Assembly (NCBI GenBank): GCA_022749755.1
Contig: CM040443.1
Location: 17,451,244 to 17,515,243, forward strand
DNA from: Azadirachta indica
Lineage: Eukaryota > Streptophyta > Magnoliopsida > Sapindales > Meliaceae
Direction of reading: 5' to 3'
DNA: 64,000 bases
Shown: piece after piece, positions 36,601-48,085 of the stretch
Position numbering within the stretch: position 1 is the stretch's first letter
How the letters are laid out: each line of letters begins with the position of its first letter
Notes under the pieces: generated by a model
The model's database searches: none
The model's input: the letters and a program-made list of their open reading frames with translations, nothing else
What the model was told of the DNA's origin: nothing
Translations under genes and position numbers: made by a program

Positions 36601-36860
36601 CTATGACAAGTGCTTATGTTGTTTGGAGCTTTCTTATCATGTCAATGTTAAACTTGACCTCTTCTTTATCAACTTTTAATGTCATCTCACCATGTTGTAC
36701 ATTAATTAAAGCTCCTTCTGTAGCTTGGAAGGGTTGCCAAAGAATAATGGGAATTTCTCGGTCTTCCTCTATATCAAGCACTATAAAATCAATAGGAAAG
36801 ATGAACTTATGCACTTCTACTAGTACATCTTCAATAATTCCCTATGGATAACGAAGAGAG
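36601..36860 (-). pseudogene. Gypsy aspartic protease region
   Basis: Minus strand 36,814-36,614 reads FIFPIDFIVLDIEEDREIPI, then ILWQPFQATEGALINVQHGE. This matches the Athila/Tat protease C-terminal half (FPVDFIVLDMEED, IILGRPFLATGRALIDVQ). The Gly-Arg of the conserved ILGRPF is Trp-Gln here. The active-site half upstream is broken by frame shifts. Confidence 0.75.
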
Positions 36861-36899
36861 CAGTCAGCCATTTGCTACAAGATATCATCGATTTAACTT

Positions 36900-38740
36900 T
36901 TCCCAAACCCAACTTTCAAAAAACTGAAAGTGGCACTAAGTTGATGCTTGCACCTAAGTCACACAATGCCTTCTCAAAGTTTGATTTCCCAATGGTGCAT
37001 GGAATAGCAAAACTACTAAGATCCTTCTCCTGTTTTGGCAACTTCCTTTAAAGAATTGAACTACACTCTTTTATTAACTTAATTGTCTTAAATTCTTCCA
37101 AACGCCTTTTCTTTGACATCACTTCCTTCATAAACTTAGCAAAATTGGGCATTTGTTCCAATATGTCCGCAAATGAAATGTTAATATAACGATTTTTAAA
37201 AATTTCAAGGAATTTAGAGAATTGAGCATTAAGCTTCTTCTTTTGGAAACTTTGAGGAAAAGGCAATGGTGATACAATCTTAAGAAGGTTATCTGGAAAT
37301 GAAATTCCATATGGCTCAAAATCTTCCTTTAGTGCTTCTTCTTTAGCTTCTTTTTCAATTGCTTCGCTTCTCTTCATCTTATCTTTCTTTGGATCTTTAG
37401 GATTTGGCTCCATGTCAGTAGGAAACTTGCCAAATGATTGTCCTTTGATTAAATTAGCAAGCTGGCCAATTTGATTTTCTAGCAACTTCATTGTGGCATT
37501 CATGTTTATGCAATGAGTCTCAATACTATCAAGTTAAGCTTCATCCTTGTTGAACTAGTTTTTTGTTTCCACAATAAATGTCACCAAAAGATCTTCTAAG
37601 GATGGTTTCTTTTCCGTCATTGGTTATTGAAAACCCAGAGGATGATGTGGTTGCAAAGCATTTCTTTGATTTCCATAGGAAAAATTCTCATGGTTACAGA
37701 GTCTAGAACGATAGTGAGTTGGTAATTGTTACTTGGCCGAAAGTTATAGTTCCAGTTATTGATGCATTGACATTGCTCTTCCTCTAAGCTTTTATCATCA
37801 TATATAGAACTTGCAACCATTCATTTCTCTTAGCTAGAAAAGGCCTCCCTTGTAGTAAGTTTTTTAATTTGGTTTGAAAAATTGCTACTTGAGCTGAAAG
37901 TGCTGCTATTTGATCGACTTCATGAACTCTCGCAACTCTCTTCACAATTGACCTCTCACTCGACCATTGGTAATTATTGCACACCTTTTTTTTAAAGCAA
38001 AGCATAGGCTTTTTCAGTCGTCTTGGGCAATAAAGTACCACCAGTTACTGCATCTATAATTGTTCAAGTTTGCCCATTTAATTCATTATAGAACAGTTGT
38101 ATTTGAAACCAATCTTAGTACTCATGCTGAGGACACTTCTGAATGAAATCCTTAAATCACTTCCGAGACTCATACAATGTTTCAAGTAGAGCTATCTGAA
38201 TTGTGCCATTTTGCCCCTCAATTGTAAAGTCTTTGATGATGGAAAAAATTTTGTAAGGAATTTTTTAGCCAATTTGTGCTAAGTCATGACACTTTCTGGT
38301 TGTAAAGATTACAGCCAACCTTTTGCCTTGTCTCTTACTGAAAACAGAAACAATCTCATTCGAATCATGTCTTAATTCACTCCATTCATTTTTATTGTGC
38401 CACACACCTCCAAAAACATGGCTAGATGGATATTAGGATCTTCACAAGATAAATTACCATACTAATTTTGCTGAACCATGTTAATCAAAGCCAGTTTGAG
38501 CTTAAAATTGTCAGCGTTGATGGCTTGCCGACGAATTCCAGAGTAATTATCATTAACCGCAGGCCGAAAATAATCTCGAAGTGCTCTTGGTTGTTGGGGT
38601 TGTGGCATAGACTGTTGATTTTCTTTGTCTATCGTGTTTCTCAATCTACTTCTCCTTTCTATTCTCAATCGATGAAAAATCCGTTCAATCTCTAGATTAA
38701 ATGTAACAATTTCAAGGCTTCTCGTTCTTTGCATACAACT
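36900..38740 (-). pseudogene. Gypsy (Athila/Tat) gag, degenerate
   Basis: Minus strand 38,734-38,462 carries ALRDYFRPAVNDNYSGIRR and INADNFKLKLALINMVQ, the N-terminal signature of Athila/Tat gag (LREYAVP, GIRRP, ANNFEIKPALI-MVQ). Further pieces follow at 38,041-37,784 and 37,503-37,048. The last has a coiled-coil stretch (MNATMKLLENQIGQLANLI) and then acidic/basic linker sequence. Stops and shifts separate the pieces, so no full gag can be made. Confidence 0.8.
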
Positions 38741-38842
38741 GCAAAACTTTAAAAAGAACGAAACTTAAACAAAACAAAAATAAAATCAATTAAAATTGAA
38801 CTACACAATCTTAATATTATTAAAAACTCAAAAATTGTTAGT

Positions 38843-38859
38843 GCTCGACAACGGCGCCA
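38843..38859 (-). other. Gypsy primer binding site
   Basis: The minus strand reads TGGCGCCGTTGTCGAGC, a few bases inside the 5' LTR at 38,866. It matches the primer site characteristic of Athila/Tat elements and fixes the orientation. Confidence 0.8.
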
Positions 38860-38865
38860 AAAACA

Positions 38866-40469
38866 TGGTACATTTTCGTGTATCTCGCAAGTATACAAGA
38901 TCGTACAAGTAATAAGAGGAAAGAAAGGATTGTCATACCCTAGAAAACTAAGTTTTTTAATTGTTAAATTAAATACTGCGACTATGGTAGATTAACTTTA
39001 TCTATGCACTTAAAAATTACAGCAGAAAACAAATATAATTAAAAATCACACAAACAGCAACAAAATTGTTTAATAAAATTAAAAACTAACAAATTAAGTT
39101 GATTAGAAAAAGAATGTGCAGAGATTGATATGAAAAATAGTCCTATGATTTCGATTTCGCCTAAGCCTTACCATGTCTCTTTTTATTTCAGAATTTATTA
39201 AATTTTTATTTTTAATATACTAATCATAGGTTCTAAGTAACCTTGTTTCCTCTCTCGAATGTTGAACTAAGTTTATATTTAGCTAAACTAGTCAATATCC
39301 CTATCTAATTGAGTTAGCTTAACACTCCTTAAATCCAACCTGTTATTAATTCTTAAAATTTAATTCATCTCTCGGTTCATTAAGTTGTAAGTATTAATGT
39401 GATTATCTAATTATTGATATTCTCCCGAACTTTCAATATATTAGATTAAGTTTTTCGAATCCCATGAATAATTTAGACTATCCCTATGACCAATTTATTT
39501 ATGTTTGATCTAATAATTCATTATACACTAAACCATTAGATAAAGTGCAAGAAAAACTAAGTAATTAAAAATAAATAACAATAACAAATTCTTTTATTAG
39601 TCAAAACATTAAATGAGTAGGGTATATCAAAATCCTAGAATATAAAAATTTAGTCTAACATATTAACAATCAAACGTAAATCCATAATAATATTGATCAT
39701 TCTTACAACAATTCAACAATAAAATAAAATAAATTTCAAAGTAAAAGTGAGAGTTTGAGAAGACAAATCTAATGATGAAGGGCCAAATCAATCTTCAATT
39801 CTTCTTTTAAAGACCTTCAAGCTTGATTCTCTCCTTTCTCTCTCTAAAAACCCTTTTATTATTCCTTCTCTCTCTTTGAAAAAAAGCCCTTTCTATTCTT
39901 AGATGCTCTTTTTTATATAGTGGCTGAACTCCCAAAATCAAGAAAATCTAAGACTAATCAATTCTGGCCAATCAAAAGGTAATTGAAGAGTTGAATTTTC
40001 AATCCAAATTATTCCATAGCAGCGCAGTTGCACCCTTCTCTCTATTTGAACGAAGCTTTAAAATGCAACTGTAATGAGCTTGGCATGGTCGTGCCCTAAG
40101 TTCTACCATAATGGCGCAGGTGTGCCATGTACGAAATTAGGATAATTTTAATTGAGTCCTCTTATCTTTTTTCAATTACATCCCTACATTGTTTTATATA
40201 TGGTTTTTGGTCTTCTAAATCTTTACTTTTTACATTTAAATCCTTAATTTCCTTGCATTTTGATCCTTTTAGTTTGGTCTTGATTTTTGATGACTTATAG
40301 TTTTATCCCTTTTTGTCCTTTTTTATGCCGCTTATCACTTTAACTGTGATTTTCTTTATTTTACCATAGAAACAATGAATTTCATCAAAAAAATGCTGAT
40401 GCTTGCGGATTTTTCACATGTATTTAAGTATGAAAGTATCGGATAAGTAAGTAAATTACTCACTTATTA
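38866..40469 (-). repeat. Gypsy 5' LTR
   Basis: This is the partner of 31,603-33,044. The outer terminus, TAATAAGTG on the minus strand, has lost the canonical TG. The 160-bp length difference comes from indels, for example the block at about 39,140-39,230. Confidence 0.87.
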
Positions 40470-40474
40470 GTTCT

Positions 40475-41400
40475 TTTCTTTCTGGAGTCTTGTTTCTCCT
40501 TGTATAGATATGTAACTCATTAGGATCTTCAGAATGTATAGGAATGATTTGTTGAGGAGTTTCAAGTTTTGTTTGAGAATTTGACAATGGGATTTAACTT
40601 TAATAACTAAATTTCATTGAGGGATCTTAATTGAAGGCATATAAGAATGATTAGAAAAAGATGAGTTAGAAGTATCAATGTCCTAAGTTGGCATTCCTAT
40701 GTTAAATTCTCCCCTTAAATGTCAAATTTGGGGCAATATGATTATTGTTCAAAGAATGAGATATCTATAGAATGGTAGAATTTCCTTATAACTGGAGAGT
40801 AACATTTATACCCATTTTGATTTGATGAATACTTAAATGAAGATACATAGGCCTTAGGGTCAAGTTTATTTTTATGCTGAAGGTCAATATGGATAAAAGT
40901 GAAACATCCAAAGATTTTAAAGGGAATAATGTACAAAACTTGAACAATAAGATATGACTGGAAAAGGACTTGATAGGGTGTTTGGAAGTTTAGCACTCAT
41001 CAAGGCATTCTATTTATTAGATAGGCAACAATTAACACCACCTCACCCAAAAATGTTTCGAAACATGTATAGTGAACATAAGAGACTAAGCAACTTCTAA
41101 AAGGTGTCATCTTTTCCTTTTAGCTGTCCTATTTTGTTAGGGTGTCTTGAAACAAGAACTTTTATAAACAATGCCCTGACTTGCTAAGTAATCACCGAGG
41201 ATGTTATTAAAATATTCTCTTGCAATATCAATTTTCAACACTTGTACTTTTGTTTGGAATTGTGTCTAGATCATAGTGTTGAAATTTTTGAAAATTTAAC
41301 CAACTTCAGATTTTTCTTTTGTAAGAAATAACCATGTAATCCTAGAATGATCATCTATAAAGAATATGAACCATCTAGTTCTAGTAATACCTTTTATTCT
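40475..41400 (-). pseudogene. Copia integrase core and linker, degenerate
   Basis: The minus strand shows FIDDHSRITWLFL, FNTMI-TQFQTKVQ, an AREYFNNILGDYL stretch and SSCFKTP-QNRTAKRK, then FGCFTFIHIDLQHKNKLDPKA and SPVIRKFYHSIDISFFE (40,996-40,742). These are copia integrase core and C-terminal landmarks. The usual Asp of the D-N-x-R-E-Y motif is altered, and stops interrupt the frame. The gypsy element follows immediately at 40,469. Confidence 0.8.
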
Positions 41401-41409
41401 AGATGGCCC

Positions 41410-42075
41410 CTATACATCACTATAGATTAAAGAAAAAAGATGAGACACTTGGTAAGGTTTGATGAAATAAGAGCTGCGAATATGTTTTGCAAATTGACAT
41501 ACCTCATATTGAAAAATCTTTAGATTTTTATTATTGAATAATGAAGAAAATAACTTTCGAAGATACAAGAAATTTGGGTGACCTAGTCGATAGTGCCATA
41601 ACATGATTTCACTATATTTGTTTGATTGACTGAAGGAAATAAGACTCTGACAAGACTAACCTTGGACTTCACACTTTCTGCTTTATAATTTTATCCTTTA
41701 AAAGTTACCCTGAGAAGATAAAGTCCTAAGCACACCTTAGATCGTCCTATCCAATCTAAATCCTAAAATTCACATATATTTGAATAAATTTTAGTAACAC
41801 AATTACATTTTTGAAAGGGCTTGCTAATGGACAAAAGATTGCAATCAAGTTTCAAAATGTAAAGAACTAAATATAAAGTGAAATATATTGAAACAATAAT
41901 AGAACTTGTACCAACAACCTTGGAGAGAGATCTATCGACTATTTTTACTGTAAGAGTTTCACAGCATGGATTATATTGGTGAAAGAGATTGATATTTCTA
42001 GTCATGTGATCAAATGATTTTGATTCCATGATCCATGAATTCATTTTTTTATTTGTTAACAGTAAGAGCACTTAA
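41410..42075 (-). pseudogene. Copia protease and pre-integrase domain, degenerate
   Basis: Minus strand 42,071-41,763 has WIMESKSFDHMTRNINLFHQY, corresponding to the protease region whose active site is normally D-S-G-A; here it reads E-S-K-S. Next comes the LDCNLLSISK stretch. 41,604-41,410 has LWHYRLGHPNFLYLRKLF and EVCQFAKHIRSSY, the pre-integrase His/Cys region. The domain order is correct for copia. Confidence 0.85.
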
Positions 42076-42499
42076 AGAATTAAATTTGTGTGCTAAGATC
42101 CAATTCCAATTGTGTCACCAATTGAAGTCAATTTTGACTATGAAAACATCTTTTGTAATACTTCAAGTTGCTCTTTGCTAAAAAGACTTGGTTTGGTTAC
42201 AGTGGTGCCCTCGTTAGAGGAGTCACTTTATCAAATTTCTTTGTTGAATGATGGTCTTGAGGGCTTCCAATCTATCTACTGGTTTGCCGTATATCTTCCA
42301 ACATAAGTTCAGGTGTGCGTTGGTTTTTGGCAGTGATCACACAGAGGTCTACCTTTCCTTTGCCGATTATCATTCCTATAGCTTTGGGTTCCATGAACTA
42401 CAAGGCTTGAGTTTTTTGTGATTCAAACAAAAGATAAAGACCTTAGTATCACTTTCTTTCTACTTTCTTCATGACATGCCTCAGAGAATGCTTCTTGAA

Positions 42500-42980
42500 T
42501 GCTAGGCAATGGTTTTTATCCTAGTATCCTTCCTCGGACCTCATTTAGATTTTTGTTGAGACCCACTAAGAATTTAAAAATTCTTTTCTTATCAACGATC
42601 TCTGTGCAAAGGCAATCCTAATTGTGCTCTAGAAGACATCCAGTTGTTTTCAATAACTTGTGAGAATATTAAAATATTGAGTTACGATAGATCTCTTTGA
42701 TGAAGGTCGAGGAGAATAGTTCCAATCCCGAATAACTCTGAGGTGTTATCATTGATGGAGTAGATTTCTCTTGCTACATCCCATATCTCTTTGGCAGTGT
42801 TGTAGAGTATTAAAATTTTCTTCAATTGCATTTGTCATTGAATTGATCAGCCAAGACTTGACCATACTATTTTTTGGCTTCCATAGTTTGAATTTTGAAT
42901 CTATGGTTCTTAAAGGGGCAGTCACTCTAATAAGAAGATCATCCTTCCTCTTTTCATAGATGAACATCATAATAGACTAT
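42500..42980 (-). pseudogene. Copia gag N-terminal part, degenerate
   Basis: Minus strand 42,970-42,749 carries FKLWKPKNSMVKSWLINSM, followed by EENFNTL. This matches the copia gag signature (KW-NSMV-SWLLNSM) near the N-terminus. Sequence further left is frameshifted. The 5' LTR lies about 1.2 kb upstream. Confidence 0.75.
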
Positions 42981-44228
42981 GATAATTGGGGATAATTGTA
43001 AGATTTATATGCTGGTAAACATTATTATTTCATAGATATAGAATTCATGACTCCAAAAGGAATGTAGAATATCACCTTGATGGTTTTACAAGTTTTTTGT
43101 TGGAAAAAATTTGGCCAAGTGTTTAGAGAAGGAGTTCACTAAACTGAGATTTATTCTAATAAATCTTGATCCAATTAAATGTTATAAAACTGGGATCAAA
43201 GAATCAAGATGTAATTGGAAGGGTAATAGTAAATTATACCTAGTTCTAGTTATTGGTATTCCATGAAAGGTAGTTATGGTAACCTGCTGCATAATAGATA
43301 GAGTTTTAAGTTTAATTAGATAAAATTATAAACCTTTCTTTGAAGAATATTCAATTCAAGAGTGCGACTCTGGGCCTTTAGTGGAATGGCTAAAGTTAAT
43401 CGGCAAAGCCCACTAAATTATGAGATAATATGATATTGGGAAAAGTCTATTGAAACTTGTTAATTGAATATGTCCATCAAAGTCTCATAAGTAGTTGCAA
43501 TTCTATAAGTTAGAACAAGTAGAATCAAAGAGAAGAAATATTTAATTTAATTAGATTAATTGGAGAATTAATCCTAAACATTAAATTAAATAAATTGGTC
43601 CAATTATTAAATTAATAAAGATTAATTTATAATTAGACCAATTAAATTGAGCCAACTATTTAATTACTAAGATTAATTAATGAGCTTGTTATTTAATTAA
43701 TGAGATTAATTAAGTAAGGGCTTAAGTAAGATTAGATTAACCTAAACCCAAAAGCCTAAGTCCAATTCATATTAGGGTTAAGGTTTAGTAGAACGCTATA
43801 AAAAGGAAGGTAAAGTGTGTACTAGTGTAAAAAGAGAGCACACTAGTCATTTTTTGGCTGTTCTTCCTAACCAAATATACTTCACTTTTTCTTTGATTCT
43901 GATTTGCAATTAATACTCATATATCAAGTTCTTGCACAAAGAAGTAGACATACTTAGGAATCCGAGTTGGTGAAAAAGCATAAAGATCTAAAAATTTTAA
44001 AAACTATACCCATTAGGACCTAGTCCCAGAGATGCTTCTACTATAGATTTGATCTAATATCCCTCTAGGTTCCAGCAGAAGATGATTACCCTCTGATCCA
44101 CCATTGGAACTTGTGGCATGAACATCTAGGTTAGAGGTTACGTCAGAATAGGATAGGTTTAATTTCTGATGACCACACCATACTGTGTCATAAAGATTTC
44201 TTAGTTTTCAAAGTTGGCTCTGATACGA

Positions 44229-44463
44229 TAAAGAATATACGATTATTCTTATTACTAATGAATAATAATATGCAATGTATAAAGGAAGACAATAACTCTC
44301 TCCTAAAACAAGAAAATAAAAAATAAATTTTCCTAAAAAACGCTCAGCTAACAAAAGAAGCTAAATGACTAAGAATAAAGAATCATAAAATCAGAATCTC
44401 AATATTATGAGAACTAATTTATAGATTTGACTTTTTATAAATCGACAAAACCAAAATTCCACA
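44229..44463 (-). repeat. Copia 5' LTR
   Basis: This is the partner of 29,537-29,778. Its inner end is next to a TATCAGAGC primer-site core (plus strand GCTCTGATAC at 44,217-44,226). One base of the TG terminus is mutated. Confidence 0.87.
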
Positions 44464-44655
44464 ATCTTATATGCATTCGCTCTATAAACATAGGCAATTT
44501 CGTTGAACCACATAAATTTTTGTTTACTTTGATCTTATTTATTATTTTTATATTTTGTGTTTATTATTTGGTTGGACCTTGGTAGCTTTTCGTTAGATTG
44601 CAACCTTGATTCAATCAAATTAATGTTAGGACTTTGTTTTAGAGGTTTTCTACAA
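44464..44655 (+). mobile_element. Outer plus-strand copia LTR, second part
   Basis: This continues the LTR cut at 29,536. It contains the 'aacataggcaatttcgttgaaccacataaa' type stretch typical of the 3' part of plant copia LTRs. It ends near 44,655 and is followed by a degenerate initiator-Met primer site (ACTAGAACAAGG, where TATCAGAGCAAGG would be expected), 29 bases before a gag start codon. Confidence 0.6.
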
Positions 44656-44683
44656 CTTTACTAGAACAAGGTTCCCAATCATA

Positions 44684-44854
44684 ATGTCTTTGCCTAAGTT
44701 TGATATAAAGAAATTCAATGATGAAAATGACTTCAATTTATGGCGTCTGAAGATGAAGGCAGTCATAGTTCATCGAGGGTCAGAGGATGTTCTTGAAAGA
44801 GAAGATAAGATGTCTAATATGTTAACAAAATTGGAAAAGAGAGAGATTTTAAGT
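44684..44854 (+). pseudogene. Copia gag N-terminus, cut by a hAT insertion
   Basis: From ATG at 44,684 it reads MSLPKFDIKKFNDENDFNLW then RLKMKAVIVHRGSEDVLE, and later LEKREILSK. This is the N-terminus of a plus-strand copia gag (KFDG-NF-LW--KMKA---Q-GL--AL). Copia similarity ends at about 44,854, where a hAT-like terminus begins. This gag belongs to the outer copia LTR. Confidence 0.7.
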
Positions 44855-47540
44855 AAGGGTGGCAATTTAGAACACGACACGATTATTCGACACAAATTTA
44901 GTGCCATTAAACTGATTCAGATTTAGAAATCTCGATACGAATAATAATCATGCCGTATTCATGTCGACACAATTATTATTCGTGTCGTATCTATATTTAA
45001 CCTATAAGATATAATTATTCGTTTAAAATAAGATTAATTAAATAAATAATCATATTTTAAACAAATAAACGAATTATCATATTTGAAACGAATAAATGAA
45101 TAATCGTATCTTAAATAAATATATTTAAAATATATGTAATATAAATTTATTTATTACAAATAACCCCTAATATAAGGATTAAATTATTAAATATATATTA
45201 TGTTTGATAAAATACGTAGTTTATAATATTTTTAAGGAGCTCAATAATAATTATCAAATTAACCTAACCAAACTTCACCTAAATCTTTGGTTTTCTTTCT
45301 TAGAAGGCACTGCCCCTCTCCCAGACTCTACCCACTATAATCGAACCTAACAATTGAATTCATCTTCTTCGGCCTCTCCTCTTTCTTTGAATTTTTCAAT
45401 TTCAAATATTTGGATGAAAAAAGTTAGTCATTTGTTCTTAACATCTTTAATCCATATATCTAGATGTACAACAAATTTGTAATTATTTATTTTAATTTCA
45501 TAATTAATATTATCTACTTAACATTGCATAACATGCATATATAATAATAATAATGTGAATGCCTTGTTCTATGTGTAAGTCCATTTTCAATTTTAAACCT
45601 TAATATTTTAATTTCCAAATATAAGCCGTACAAGGTTGAGAAAATAAATATGTGAGTTGGTATATAATATTTTAAATATTCAGGTGTTTTTGTTTTTTTT
45701 TTTATAGAAAACCTTATAAGATTTTCTTCTAAAAGCTTAATTTAACTTCTTACATTGCATAACATTGCAACTTCCAATGTAATAGCTAGCTTTCTGGAAT
45801 TTATTGACATTTAATATTAAGATATTTTAAAAGAAAAAAAATCATTTATATATCTTTTGTAATTTATTTTTTATAATGCATACTTTTTTCATTATAACTT
45901 GTAAGAAATAAAAATTATATTAATTTTGCAGAAAGAAAACGGATTCAATTGAGACTGATATGGTTGATAATTTTGTAAGTATTGGAGACGATGACATTAA
46001 TAATATTATTCAGTTAGAGGATAATACTGATAAAAGTTGCTCAAAATACACTGTAAAACGTAAACGGAAGCTTACTTAAGAAGTTTAGACATTATTAGAG
46101 GAATTGTCCAATCAGTCAATGTCCAAATGGAAAACAAAAAATAAAGTGTAGAAAGTGTGACATTGTTTACATTTGTCCAAGTTCAAGAGGGGTTAACAGA
46201 AATTAAGGGAGAAGTGGAAAAGGTTCATGAAAATGTGAAACATCTCGAAGGATCACAAATGAGAAAACAAAAAAATTTGAAGTATATTAGACAAGTGTTT
46301 CTAAATAGTAAGAAAGGATTAAGGCAAGATGTTCCCATAAAATGGAATTTTATTTTTCTTATGCTTGAAAGCGCTTTGTATTATAAAAATATTTTTTATC
46401 ACTTACAATTAAATGACTCTAATTACAAGCATTGTCCTTCTGAAGATGAGTGGGAGAAAGTAGAAAAAATTAGCAAATTTTTGTATGTTTTTTATGATAT
46501 CACTTACATCTTTTCTGACACAAAGTACCCTACTTCAAATTTGTATTTTTCAAAAGTGTTGCTGTTTATGTAACTTTAAAGCAATTCATAGAAGGTGAGG
46601 ATGACTATATGAGATATATGGCAGAAAAAATGATGGTAAAGTTTTTGAAGTATTGGTCCAACTTTTCTCCCTTATTGGCAATTGCTCTTGTCTTAAATCC
46701 TCGTAATAAAATATCATTTATTGAGTTTGCATACAAGAGGGTTTATGGTCAGGATTCAACACAGATTAAGCATATTTAAGATAAATTATTTTCTTTGTTC
46801 AATGAATACATGGTTAATTCATTTGAATCATCTTCCACAACCACATCCACGATTTCTACCCAAGCTCGACATGTTGATTCAAATATGGCATGTGATGATC
46901 TTACATTTAATAAAACCGTGGGCATACTAAAGATAAAATTTATAATTATTTATAATATTTCAATTATTTAATTTTTGCTTATAACTTGTTTGTAACTCTA
47001 ATATAATTATATTTCTTATAAGAGTTTGATGACTTTGAAGGTATGGATTATAATAATTTAAATCAAAATACCAACTGGAACTTTATTTGGATGAGCCGCA
47101 AGTAGATAGAAATGTTAATTTAAACATTTTAGACTTTTGGAAAGGAAATGCGTTTCATCATCCTAACCTTTCTTCCATGGCTCGTGATGTATTTAGCATT
47201 CCTATATCTACTGTTGCAACTGAATCAGCTTTTAGCATTGATGGTAGAGTACTTGATCAATTTTAAAGTGCACTTAAGTCGAATATAGTAGAGGCATTGG
47301 TTTGTACAAAAGATTGGTTGTTTGAAGAGAGCAGTAATAAATTTTTTACATAATTGATTTAAATTTTTTTTTGTTGCTTATAAGTAATGATATTTATAAT
47401 TTGTTTTCATTATTGTTACAGAAAGCAACCGCGCCCAATTGAATGATCTCACTGGAGAGATATTAAACTTGAACATCTTTAATGCTTCATTTTTAGAAAG
47501 AAACACGATTCTTAGTAGTTCTTAATTGTTACTTGAGAAA
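44855..47540 (+). mobile_element. hAT transposon, degenerate, 3' end not identified
   Basis: It begins AAGGGTGGCAATTTAG, like the TIRs of many plant hAT elements, abruptly after copia gag. A decayed transposase of the BED zinc finger/RICESLEEPER type follows at 45,930-47,352. About 1 kb of AT-rich sequence lies between. I could not find the opposite terminus or an 8-bp target duplication. The 3' part seems to be deleted or covered by the tandem repeat at 47.55 kb. Confidence 0.65.
45930..47352 (+). pseudogene. hAT transposase (BED/RICESLEEPER-like), broken
   Basis: The open piece 46,157-46,573 contains GSQMRKQKNLKYIRQV, LRQDVPIKWNFIFLML and CPSEDEWEKVEKISKFLYVF, all typical of plant hAT transposases. 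Next comes LKYWSNFSPLLAIALVLNPR with a stop shortly after. The C-terminal dimerisation region at about 47,085-47,340 is readable as LNILDFWKGNAFHHPNLSSM and IPISTVATESAFS. A stop lies near 47,264, where the family has Arg. It cannot produce transposase. Confidence 0.85.
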
Positions 47541-47554
47541 AATTGATATTTGAA

Positions 47555-48085
47555 TTTATATTTTTTAGCTTTCAGTTATTATATATATTATTTTTGTTAT
47601 TTGGGAGAATTAAATTGAATTGAATTTATGTTATTTAGCTTTTAATTGTTGTTACATATGTTGTTTCTATTATTTGGCGAATTGAATTGAATTGAATTTA
47701 TGTTGTTTAGTTTTAGTTGTTGATTTGTTGTTTATGTTTTTTTGTTATTTAGGAGAACTGAATTGAATTGAATTTATGTTGTTTAAGTTTTAGTTGTTGT
47801 TGATTTGTAGTTTATGTTATTTTTGTTAATTAAGATAATTGAATTTTGTTGTGTAGCTTTTAGTTGTTATTTATGTTGCTTTTATTATTTGGGAGAAATA
47901 AAATTGAATTTATATTATTTAAATTTTAGTTGCTGTTGATTTGTTGTTTATGTTGATTTTGTTATTTGAGAGAATTGAATTGAATTGAATTTTGTTGTGT
48001 AGTTTTTAGTTGTTGTTTATGTTATTTTTGTTATTTGGGAGAATTGAAATTTGTTGTGTAGTTTTGTAATTGTTTATGGAGAATA
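47555..48085. repeat. Minisatellite, about seven degenerate units of 60-80 bp
   Basis: Units have the form TTTTGTTATTTGGGAGAATT, GAATTGAATTTATGTTG, TTTAGTTTTAGTTGTTG. They recur near 47,600, 47,675, 47,750, 47,830, 47,890, 47,965 and 48,040. The array directly follows the hAT relic and has no coding sense. Confidence 0.8.

Larger units (their letters stand above)
31603..40469 (-). mobile_element. Ty3/gypsy (Athila/Tat-type) retrotransposon, non-autonomous, inserted in the copia element
   Basis: Its LTRs are 31,603-33,044 (1,442 bp) and 38,866-40,469 (1,604 bp), in minus orientation, with TG..CA ends except for one mutated terminus. Flanking 5-mers GTTTT (31,598-31,602) and GTTCT (40,470-40,474) give a target duplication with one change. 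Inside the right LTR, on the minus strand, lies TGGCGCCGTTGTCGAGC, the primer site typical of Athila/Tat elements. Gag and protease are recognisable. RT, RNase H and the integrase core are missing. A non-coding stretch of about 3.2 kb lies between the pol remnant and the 3' LTR. Confidence 0.88.
29537..44463 (-). mobile_element. Ty1/copia retrotransposon, minus strand, split by a gypsy element
   Basis: Its LTRs are 29,537-29,778 (242 bp) and 44,229-44,463 (235 bp), clearly homologous, with TG..CA ends on the left copy. Flanking 5-mers ATTTT (29,532-29,536) and ATCTT (44,464-44,468) are a target duplication with one change. Next to the right LTR, on the minus strand, lies a TATCAGAGC stretch, the core of the usual initiator-Met primer site. 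A polypurine tract (AACTTGAGGGGA) precedes the left, 3', LTR. Internal domains run right to left as gag, protease, pre-integrase, integrase, RT and RNase H. All are riddled with stops, and the integrase-to-RT linker is interrupted by the gypsy element at 31,603-40,469. Confidence 0.9.
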
